DNA of 64,000 nucleotides. Origin: Bog-756 sp963737625. GTDB lineage: Bacteria; Actinomycetota; Acidimicrobiia; Acidimicrobiales; RAAP-2. Shown piece by piece: positions 1-7,037 of this stretch (its first letter is position 1; each line of letters starts with the position of its first letter). Made by a program: the position numbers and the translations under genes. A model generated the notes under the pieces. That model was not told the origin of the DNA. It made no database searches and saw only the letters and a program-made list of their open reading frames with translations. The DNA lies in the NCBI GenBank assembly GCA_963737625.1, contig CAVTTK010000001.1, positions 310,001 through 374,000 on the forward strand. The letters run 5' to 3'.

Positions 1-1
1 C

Positions 2-907
2 GGGGTCACCATCCTCTACTGCGCCCCCACGGCCATCCGCACCTTCATGAAATGGGGCACCGAGTTCCCCGATGGCCATGACCTGTCCTCACTGCGCGTG
101 CTGGGGTCGGTGGGCGAGCCCATCAATCCGGAGGCCTGGATGTGGTACTCGACCACCATCGGCGGGGGTCACTGCCCGGTGGTGGACACCTGGTGGCAGA
201 CGGAGACCGGGGCCATCATGATCGCCCCGCTTCCCGGCCTCACCGACACCAAGCCGGGCTCGGCCACCCGTCCGCTTCCCGGCATCGGCGCCGAGGTGGT
301 CGACGAGGAGGGCAATCCGGTGGAGAGGGGAGGCGGCTATCTCACCCTGACCCGCCCGTGGCCCTCCATGCTGCGAGGCATCTACGGGGACCCCGAACGC
401 TTCCGGGACACCTACTGGAGCCGGTTCACCGGCCGGTACTTCGCCGGCGACGGGGCCAAGATCGACGATGACGGGTATCTGTGGCTCCTGGGCCGGGTGG
501 ACGATGTGATGAACGTCTCCGGTCACCGCATCTCGACCACCGAGGTGGAGTCGGCCCTGGTGGACCACCCCAGTGTGGCGGAGTCCGCCGTGGTCGGTGC
601 CGCCGACCCCACCTCGGGCCAGGCCATCGTGGCCTTCGTCACCCTGCGGGCCGATGCCGGTCCTCCCGACGACGAGAAGGGTCAGGCCCTGCGCCGCCAC
701 GTGGCCGAGAAGATCGGCCCCATCGCCCGGCCGAAGACGGTCGTCTTCACCGACGAGCTCCCGAAGACCCGCAGCGGAAAGATCATGCGTCGGCTCCTGC
801 GCGACGTAGCCGAGGGCCGTGTACTGGGCGACACCACCACGCTGGCCGACCCGGCGGTGGTGGACGAGATCCGACGCCTGGCGGCGACATCGCCGACCGA
901 CGAGTGA
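2..907 (+). CDS. acs: Acetyl-CoA synthetase, C-terminal part (cut by window edge)
   Basis: AMP-forming acetate:CoA ligase. It makes acetyl-CoA from acetate, ATP and CoA in the cytoplasm. The reading frame is open from base 2 and begins VTILYCAPTAIRTFMKWG, so the N-terminal half lies outside the window. Visible signatures are the adenylate-forming motif around DTWWQTETG, the hinge/ribose-binding YFAGDGAKIDDDGYLWLLGR, and the C-terminal PKTRSGKIMRR, whose lysine is the one acetylated by Pat-type acetyltransferases in the family. The stop overlaps the next start (GTGA), so the HAD-like gene is probably co-transcribed. Identity is very secure. Confidence 0.96.
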   Translation, partial: GVTILYCAPTAIRTFMKWGTEFPDGHDLSSLRVLGSVGEPINPEAWMWYSTTIGGGHCPVVDTWWQTETGAIMIAPLPGLTDTKPGSATRPLPGIGAEVVDEEGNPVERGGGYLTLTRPWPSMLRGIYGDPERFRDTYWSRFTGRYFAGDGAKIDDDGYLWLLGRVDDVMNVSGHRISTTEVESALVDHPSVAESAVVGAADPTSGQAIVAFVTLRADAGPPDDEKGQALRRHVAEKIGPIARPKTVVFTDELPKTRSGKIMRRLLRDVAEGRVLGDTTTLADPAVVDEIRRLAATSPTDE

Positions 908-1401
908 GACAGACCATCGGCCCGTCCAACTGGGCGTGGAGGGACGGGCCGGTCGACAAGCCGGGCGAAGCCGTGGTGTTCGACGTGGACGGCGTGCTCT
1001 CGGACGCCGTGGGTCGCCAGCACTTCATCGAGCGGGGCCGGCGCGACTGGGACGCCTTCTTCGAGGCCTGCGGCGACGATCCCATCATCGGGGAGCTGGT
1101 GCGGGTGCTCGAACTGCTCGATCCGCGGTTGCAGGTCATCTTGTTGACCGGTCGTCCCATGCGAGTCCAGCCCCAGACACTGGCCTGGCTGGAGCGCTAC
1201 GGACTGCGGTGGGACCTCCTGGTCATGCGGGCACGAGGCGACTACTCGCAGGTGACCTGGTTCAAGCGGGACAGCGTGGACGAACTCCGGTCCTACGGCT
1301 TCGACCTCCGACTGGCCTTCGAGGATGATCCCAACAACTTCGCCATGTTCCACGCCGAGGGAATTCCCTGCGTATACATCCACTCGGGGTACTACGAGTA
1401 G
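904..1401 (+). CDS. HAD-like phosphatase domain protein
   Basis: A 165-residue protein with HAD-superfamily motif I as DVDGVLSD near residue 26, motif II in VILLTGRP, and a late acidic motif in AFEDDPNNFAMF. This suits a small cap-less phosphatase resembling the phosphatase domain of polynucleotide kinases. The GTG start at 904 was chosen because it overlaps the acs stop as GTGA and removes a long arginine-rich stretch that is only a shadow of acs. Substrate is unknown. The coupling to acs suggests co-expression but says little about function. Confidence 0.75.
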   Translation: MRQTIGPSNWAWRDGPVDKPGEAVVFDVDGVLSDAVGRQHFIERGRRDWDAFFEACGDDPIIGELVRVLELLDPRLQVILLTGRPMRVQPQTLAWLERYGLRWDLLVMRARGDYSQVTWFKRDSVDELRSYGFDLRLAFEDDPNNFAMFHAEGIPCVYIHSGYYE

Positions 1402-1422
1402 GTCCCGGCCCGACCGTCGCAC

Positions 1423-1518
1423 GGTGGATCGACGGCTCCGCCCGGCCACTACACGGTGAGCCGACGGCTCCGCCCGGCCACTACACGGTGAGCCGACGGC
1501 TCCGCCCGGCCACTACCC
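1423..1518. repeat. 32-bp tandem repeat, three copies, copying the end of lnt
   Basis: Three head-to-tail 32-bp units begin at 1423, 1455 and 1487. Copies 2 and 3 are nearly identical; copy 1 differs near its start (ggtggatcg versus ggtgagccg), and copy 3 ends in ccc instead of cac. The rightmost unit encodes the last residues of the lnt-like protein (VAGRSRRLTV). Its stop codon lies at the unit junction, so the other two copies form non-coding 3' sequence. Confidence 0.9.
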
Positions 1519-3196
1519 ATCCCCCGGCCAGGGCCATCACAGCCAGGATCAGCGGGAGCAGGTCACCGAAGCGGACATAGACCGTCCATCCGTCCCGCCG
1601 GGACAGCGTGGCCTCCACAGTCTGGGGTGCTCCGAGCACGGAACGCTGGAGGAGGGCGCCGCGGTTGGTGATGGCGGCGCTGTATCCGGTGGGCGCGGCC
1701 TGGAGGAGGTCCCGACCTTGCTGTACGGCCTGGATCATGGAGGCGGCGATCTCCTGGGTGGGCACCTGGGCGGTGGCGTAGGACGAGGTGTTGGTGGGGA
1801 CGATCAGGAGTTGGGCACCGTGGCGCACCGGGTCCCGACCCCGGTCGGCATAGAAGACCTCGTAGGAGACCATGGCCCCGAGGGGGGCGGCCGGTGTATC
1901 GACCAGGCCGGTCCCGGACCCGACCAGGGCGTCACGGGGCACGGCCGAGAGGTTGCCCAGGTGCGAGAAGAAGCCCCGGTAGGGCACATACTCGCCGAAC
2001 GGGACCCGGTGGACCTTCTCGAAGCGGGCCACCAGGGTCCCGTCCGGACCCCAGGCCACGATCTCGTTGCGGAAGGTGGTGGCCGACACGGTCTCGGTCA
2101 CCCCGACCACCAGTGTGGTGTGGAGCGAGCGGGCCAGACCGGACAGGACGGCCTCTGCGGGGGAGCCGGCGAGGACGGTGTCGAGGGACACCACGTCTTC
2201 GGGCCACAGCACCAACTGGGGTGGGGTCCCGTGGATCTGGTCGGCGAGCCGTCGGGTCTCCGCCAACTGGGCGGCGAGGACCACGGCGGGGTCGATCTGC
2301 GATTTGGAGAACCCGCGGGCGCCGCCCCCCTGTACGGCGGCCGTGGAGACCTCACCCAACGACGTGCCGCCGTCGGGGGCATGGGCGGCCGCCACCGTCA
2401 CCAATGCCACGACCACCAGCGCCACCGAGCCCGAGACCACGAGCGGCCCGAGACCGGCCACCGCCCCGGCCAGCGGACGGACCCGATCGCCGGGGGCCAC
2501 GCCTCCACCAGCGACACCGGGATCGACGCGGGCGAACTCCCGGGCCCGGGCACCGTCCCGGACCGCCACCGCCACCGCCGTGGCCACGGCGGCCACGGCG
2601 ACCCCACCCAGGTAGACGACGATGGTCAGGCCGAGTGGCCCGCCCAGCCGGGCCACCCCGAGGAGCGGTCCGTCGGCCTGGCCGAGGAACACACCACCGA
2701 TGGGCAGGCCTCCGAACGGCCAGCGCATCCGGGCGGCCTCGGCCAGGGTGAGGGCGGCGGGGAAGGCCAAGGCGCGGGCCACCACCGGACCCGCCGGCAC
2801 CAGCAGGCAGGCTGCGGCCATGAAGACCGCCTCCACCGCCATCAGGGTCAATGCTCCGGGAAGGGTGAAGGACCGGGCCCACATCAGCCCGGGGACGTAG
2901 AGCCCCAACCCGGCCAACCATCCGGCCCACAACCGGGTGCGGGGACGCAGCCCACCGAGGCGCCACCAGAGCAGGCCTGCAGCCGGAAACGCCAGTACCC
3001 ACCATCCCCAGGGCGGAAGGGAGAGGGCCAGGCCCACGCCGGAGGCGATGGCGGGGATGACCACCCCTCCCCGTCGGGGTGTCACCCGGTCCGACCGGTG
3101 TTCGGTCATGGTCACCCGGGACGGTCGCCACCGGGGCGTGTCCGACCGATGGTCCGCCCCGGGCCGGGACGGTACCGGAGGGACCGGTGCGGTCAT
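1481..3196 (-). CDS. lnt: Apolipoprotein N-acyltransferase-like membrane protein (catalytic Cys replaced by Ser)
   Basis: Lnt transfers an acyl chain to the N-terminal cysteine of lipoproteins at the outer face of the membrane. This 571-residue protein has about six N-terminal membrane segments and a C-terminal nitrilase fold. Two family catalytic residues are visible: Glu333 in VLWPEDVV and Lys394 in FEKVHRVPFGEYVPYR. The third position, normally Cys, reads Ser444 in AMVSYEVFYADRGRD; the TCC codon was checked on the DNA. The ATG at 3196 was preferred because it overlaps the cgoX stop as ATGA; a later Met at residue 30 is possible. It is last in the heme operon. Family membership is secure. 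Activity is uncertain. Confidence 0.85.
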   Translation of the reverse strand: MTAPVPPVPSRPGADHRSDTPRWRPSRVTMTEHRSDRVTPRRGGVVIPAIASGVGLALSLPPWGWWVLAFPAAGLLWWRLGGLRPRTRLWAGWLAGLGLYVPGLMWARSFTLPGALTLMAVEAVFMAAACLLVPAGPVVARALAFPAALTLAEAARMRWPFGGLPIGGVFLGQADGPLLGVARLGGPLGLTIVVYLGGVAVAAVATAVAVAVRDGARAREFARVDPGVAGGGVAPGDRVRPLAGAVAGLGPLVVSGSVALVVVALVTVAAAHAPDGGTSLGEVSTAAVQGGGARGFSKSQIDPAVVLAAQLAETRRLADQIHGTPPQLVLWPEDVVSLDTVLAGSPAEAVLSGLARSLHTTLVVGVTETVSATTFRNEIVAWGPDGTLVARFEKVHRVPFGEYVPYRGFFSHLGNLSAVPRDALVGSGTGLVDTPAAPLGAMVSYEVFYADRGRDPVRHGAQLLIVPTNTSSYATAQVPTQEIAASMIQAVQQGRDLLQAAPTGYSAAITNRGALLQRSVLGAPQTVEATLSRRDGWTVYVRFGDLLPLILAVMALAGGWVVAGRSRRLTV

Positions 3197-4731
3197 GGTC
3201 CCGGGAGGGGACCCGCGGACTGGGACCTGTCGTCCGGCCCGGCGGCCAATGAGGCCAGCACCCGGCGAGCGGCGGCGCGGCCGCTCCCGATGCACGCCGG
3301 TATGCCCACTCCCCGTAGGGCGGCCCCGGCCACGGCCAGGCCGGGGAGGCCGGCCAGGTCATCCTCGATACGTCCCACCCTGATCAGATGGCCCACCTCG
3401 TACTGGGGGAAGGCCGCCTCCCAGCGGGTCACCATGGCGTCGAGCGGCTCCCCCTGGATGTCGGTCAGCGTCGCCATCTCGCCGAGCACGGCGGACGTCA
3501 GTGAGGTGTCGTCGAGCGAGGCGAAGCGGTCGTCACCGAATCGTCCGACCGACACCCGGATCAGCTCCTCGCCCGGCCGGGACAGGTGCGGCCATTTGCG
3601 GCCGAGATAGGTGCACCCGGTGATCAGGGCCGGACGGCCGTCCACGGCCGATGTCCTGGGCACCAGAAAGCCCGTCCCCCGGAGCGGCGCGGGGATCGAA
3701 CCTCCCGCGAGGGAGACGGTGACCACCGCCACCGAGGCGTAGTGGATCGAGCTCAGCAGCCCCGCCGCCACCGGCACGTGGGGGGCGAGCAGAACGGCGG
3801 CCCTGGGGGCGGGTGCCGCCAGGATCACGCCGTCGAACTCGGGACGGTCCGAACCGATCGGACCGGTCCCCGTCGAGCCGGGGGTCAGTGTCCACCGGGC
3901 CGGCACCCCGGCGTGGCCGGTGAGGCGATCGACGGCCCCGACCGGGGTGCCGCCTCGGAAGGTGACCCCCCGGGCTGTCAGGGCCTCGATCAGGGCGTCG
4001 ACCAGGCTTGCGGTGCTGTCGGCCAGCGACCAGAACACCGGAGTGCCCGGTCCCGGGCCCGACCGGGCGGACGAGGCCAGGGCCACCCCCAGGCGGCGCA
4101 TCAGGCTTCCGGACTGGTGGGATGCGGCGATCAGCACGGGGAAGGTGCTGGCGGCACTGAGTTGATCGACGCTTCCGGCGTTGATCCCCCCGATGAGCGG
4201 GTCGGCCAGGCGGTCGACCACAGGACGGCCCAGCCGGGCGCCGACGATGTCGCCGACCGTCTGGTCACCCAATGTCTGACCGGTGCCGAGGTGGGGGACG
4301 ACCAGGTCCTTCAGGACCCGTGCCGATTCGACCGGCCCGAGGATCCCTGAACGGGCGAGCGGCCACCAGCGGGTGGGCACGCCGAGGTTGAGTCCTTCGG
4401 GCATGGGCCGGAGTCGTCCCCGGGCCCAGACCGAGGCCCCCGAGATCCCGACGGGGACCAGCTGGTCGGTGAGGCCCAACTCGCCACATAGATCCGTGGC
4501 CTCCGGTCGGCGTCCGAGGAAGGCATCGGCGGCCACATCGACCCGTCTGTCGCCGAAGGTCTCGGACCTGAGCTTGCCGCCGAAGCGGTCGTCGGCCTCG
4601 AACACGACCACCTCGGGAACGGGTCCCGGAGCGCCGGTCACCAGCTCCCATGCCGCGGCCAGTCCGGCCACGCCACCGCCGACCACGGCGATGGTGGGCC
4701 CACGGGGCGACCCGGCCGCTGGCCGGCTCAC
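3193..4731 (-). CDS. cgoX: Protoporphyrinogen/coproporphyrinogen oxidase (HemY/CgoX type)
   Basis: FAD-dependent, oxygen-using oxidase of the late heme pathway, 512 residues, a normal length. The FAD-binding GGGVAGLAAAWE sits at residues 18-29, followed by ADDRFGGKLRSE. The C-terminal ending LAGLPGLAVAGAALRGVGIP is typical of the family. In Gram-positive bacteria this enzyme usually converts coproporphyrinogen III to coproporphyrin III, hence the symbol; that pathway assignment is inferred, since no hemQ/chdC is present here. Start GTG at 4731 overlaps the ferrochelatase stop as GTGA, and its own stop overlaps the lnt start, so translation is probably coupled. Confidence 0.9.
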   Translation of the reverse strand: MSRPAAGSPRGPTIAVVGGGVAGLAAAWELVTGAPGPVPEVVVFEADDRFGGKLRSETFGDRRVDVAADAFLGRRPEATDLCGELGLTDQLVPVGISGASVWARGRLRPMPEGLNLGVPTRWWPLARSGILGPVESARVLKDLVVPHLGTGQTLGDQTVGDIVGARLGRPVVDRLADPLIGGINAGSVDQLSAASTFPVLIAASHQSGSLMRRLGVALASSARSGPGPGTPVFWSLADSTASLVDALIEALTARGVTFRGGTPVGAVDRLTGHAGVPARWTLTPGSTGTGPIGSDRPEFDGVILAAPAPRAAVLLAPHVPVAAGLLSSIHYASVAVVTVSLAGGSIPAPLRGTGFLVPRTSAVDGRPALITGCTYLGRKWPHLSRPGEELIRVSVGRFGDDRFASLDDTSLTSAVLGEMATLTDIQGEPLDAMVTRWEAAFPQYEVGHLIRVGRIEDDLAGLPGLAVAGAALRGVGIPACIGSGRAAARRVLASLAAGPDDRSQSAGPLPGP

Positions 4732-5714
4732 CCGGTCGGGGTGGTTCCGGCCCCGGCCCCGTCGGACGCGGCCCGACGGACCACGTCGGCCAGTACGCCG
4801 AGGAACCGGGGGTCGTCATTGAGCGAAGGGGTCCGGGCGAAGGTCACCCCGGCCGATCGGGCCACCTGGGCCGCCTCGACGTCGAGGTCGTAGAGCACCT
4901 CCAGATGGTCGGAGACGAAACCCACCGGGCACACCACCACGGCCGTGGCACCGGTGGCCGCCACCCTGCGTATCTCCTCCAGCAGGTCGGGGCCGATCCA
5001 CGGGTCGGCCGTCCGGCCCGCGCTCTGCCACGCCACTCCCCAGTTCAGCCCGGGCTCGGCATCCAGGCCGAGCAGGATGGCGATGTCGGCGGCGGACTCG
5101 GCCACCTGGTCGGGGTAGGGGTCGCCCTCGTCCACCACACGTCGGGGAAGGCTGTGGGCGGTGAAGAACACCGCCACCCGGCTGCGATCGGCGGGAGTCA
5201 GGGAGTCCAAGCATGTTGCCGTCCGATCGGCCAGCAGTCGGGCGAAGCCGTCGGCCCGGTACCACGAGGGCACGGTGGCCAGCTCGAGGGGCGGATCCGC
5301 CGCCGCCGCCGCTGACTGCGCCCGCCGGAAGTACTCACCCGAACCGAGCGACGACTGGTGGGGGGTGAGGACGATACCCACCAACCGACCGACCCCGTCA
5401 TCGGCCAGGGCGGCCACGCCCTCCTCGATGGAGGGCTGGACGTACTTGGCCCCGTAGCGCACCACGAACTGTCCGGGGGCGAGGTTGTCGAGCGCCGACG
5501 CCAGCCCGTCCACCTGGTCCGCTGTCCGCTGGGTGAGGGGCGAGGTGCCGCCGATGGCCCGGTACCGGCCGACGAGCTCCTCCAACAGCTCGGCGGTGGG
5601 GGGCCGTCCTCTGCGGATGGCGGTGTAGAAGGGCTCGATGTCCTCGGGGGTGGACGGTGTCCCGTGGGCCATGACGAGGACGCCGATGGGCCTGACGGTC
5701 CTCGACGCGGTCAT
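4728..5714 (-). CDS. cpfC: Ferrochelatase (coproporphyrin type likely)
   Basis: Cytoplasmic enzyme inserting Fe(II) into the porphyrin ring, 328 residues. The catalytic His lies in VFFTAHSLP, and the conserved acidic metal site is seen in CPVGFVSDHLEVLYDLD. GTSPLTQRTADQV is the usual porphyrin-cleft loop. As a Gram-positive-type monofunctional ferrochelatase beside CgoX, it probably uses coproporphyrin III. It overlaps hemE upstream (ATGA) and cgoX downstream (GTGA) by four bases each. Confidence 0.93.
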   Translation of the reverse strand: MTASRTVRPIGVLVMAHGTPSTPEDIEPFYTAIRRGRPPTAELLEELVGRYRAIGGTSPLTQRTADQVDGLASALDNLAPGQFVVRYGAKYVQPSIEEGVAALADDGVGRLVGIVLTPHQSSLGSGEYFRRAQSAAAAADPPLELATVPSWYRADGFARLLADRTATCLDSLTPADRSRVAVFFTAHSLPRRVVDEGDPYPDQVAESAADIAILLGLDAEPGLNWGVAWQSAGRTADPWIGPDLLEEIRRVAATGATAVVVCPVGFVSDHLEVLYDLDVEAAQVARSAGVTFARTPSLNDDPRFLGVLADVVRRAASDGAGAGTTPTG

Positions 5715-6802
5715 CGTTCCGCCGCCGTCACGGCGGGCCCTTCGACGCCGGCGCGGCCCTCGGCGTGGACCAGGGCCACCACCTGCTCCAGGATGCCGGG
5801 ATCAGTCTCGGGCAGCACACCGTGACCCAAGTTGAACACATGGCCCGGCCGGCGGCCGGCGGCCCGGAGGACCTCGCGGGTCTCGGCCTCGGCCACGGCC
5901 CAGGATCCGAGGCACAGGGCGGGGTCGAGATTCCCCTGGACGGCGAGGTCCGGTCCCACCCGGCGCCGGGCGTCGTCCAGCGGCACGCGCCAGTCCACGC
6001 CGATCACCGTGCTGCCGGCCGTGGCCATGGAGGACAGCAGCTCACCGGTGCCCACGCCGAAGAGGATGGTGGGGATCCCAGGATGGGTTCGGTTCAGCTC
6101 GGCGAAGAGGTGCTGTGTCGCCGGGAGCACCAGCTCACGGTAGTGGGCCGGGGTGAGGATTCCCGCCCAGCTGTCGAAGACCTGAACGGCGCTGGCCCCG
6201 GCGTCCAGCTGGGAACGCAATGAGGCCAGGGCCAGATCGCCCAGTCGCTCCATCAGGTCGTGCCACAGGCCGCGGTCGCCGTGCATCAAGGCCTTGACCT
6301 TGGTGAAGTTCTTGGACGGGCCACCTTCCACCAGGTAGCTGGCCACGGTGAACGGTCCACCGGCAAAGCCGATCAACGGCACCTCGAGCTCATCGGCCAG
6401 CAGGGTCACGGCGTCGATGACGTAGGGCGTATCGATCTCGGGCTCGAGCGGTCGGAGGCGCTGGAGGTCCCGACGGCCGGCGAAGGGCTCTCGGACCACC
6501 GGTCCGGTGCCCGGAGCCACATCGACCCCGAAGCCGATGGCCGCCGCGGGCACCACGATGTCGGAGAAGAAGATGGCGGCGTCGGTCCCATAGCGGTCGA
6601 CGGGCTGGCGGGTCAGCCGGGCCACCAGCTCGGGCTGGGCGATGGCGTCGAGGATGCTGCCCGGACCCCGGGCCGCCCGGTACTCGGGAAGCGATCGGCC
6701 GGCCTGGCGCATGAACCACACCGGAACGTGGTCCACGGGCAGACGACGACACGCCCGTATGAACGGGGCGTCGTCGAACCGTTGCTGCTGCGTGGCGCTC
6801 AC
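5711..6802 (-). CDS. hemE: Uroporphyrinogen decarboxylase
   Basis: Decarboxylates uroporphyrinogen III to coproporphyrinogen III. Both family signatures are present: PVWFMRQAGRSLPEYR at residues 27-42 and GFAGGPFTVASYLVEGG, plus the catalytic Asp in IFFSDIVVP. The frame stays open 63 codons upstream, but the arginine-rich extension is unlike UroD. GTG at 6802 gives 363 residues, close to the usual ~350. It is the first gene of hemE-cpfC-cgoX-lnt. Confidence 0.93.
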   Translation of the reverse strand: MSATQQQRFDDAPFIRACRRLPVDHVPVWFMRQAGRSLPEYRAARGPGSILDAIAQPELVARLTRQPVDRYGTDAAIFFSDIVVPAAAIGFGVDVAPGTGPVVREPFAGRRDLQRLRPLEPEIDTPYVIDAVTLLADELEVPLIGFAGGPFTVASYLVEGGPSKNFTKVKALMHGDRGLWHDLMERLGDLALASLRSQLDAGASAVQVFDSWAGILTPAHYRELVLPATQHLFAELNRTHPGIPTILFGVGTGELLSSMATAGSTVIGVDWRVPLDDARRRVGPDLAVQGNLDPALCLGSWAVAEAETREVLRAAGRRPGHVFNLGHGVLPETDPGILEQVVALVHAEGRAGVEGPAVTAAER

Positions 6803-6921
6803 TCCCGTCGTCCCGTTCGCCCTCAGCAGGTGGTCGGACCGGAAGGGACCCCGTCGGGGACGGCCCGGGTCGACGCGCCCCGGACCGGCTGTGGTGCGCC
6901 CGCGGATTCGGCCATCCCCCG

Positions 6922-6927
6922 AGTCTA
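6922..6927 (-). promoter_or_regulatory. Candidate -10 box for hemE operon
   Basis: On the minus strand this reads TAGACT, a good actinobacterial TANNNT -10, about 113 bases upstream of the chosen hemE start. No convincing -35 was found at 16-18 bases. It lies in the divergent hemE/helD gap. Confidence 0.3.
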
Positions 6928-6986
6928 GGAGAGCGGGTCGGCCCAATCGGCGGGGGACCCCCGTCGCACGCCGGCCACGCCGGGCA

Positions 6987-6992
6987 TACAAT
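6987..6992 (+). promoter_or_regulatory. Candidate -10 box for helD
   Basis: TACAAT, one base from the -10 consensus, lies 45 bases before the helD start. That leaves a short leader carrying the GGAGG ribosome-binding site at 7028-7032. The -35 position is not well conserved. Confidence 0.45.
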
Positions 6993-7037
6993 CGAGGGTT
7001 CCCCTGGGCCGGACGGGTAGGGAGATCGGAGGTGGGG

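Noticed and set aside
1718..3610. Very long plus-strand open frames opposite lnt and cgoX
   Set aside because: Rich in Gly/His/Arg/Pro with no domains; typical antisense shadows in GC-rich coding DNA.
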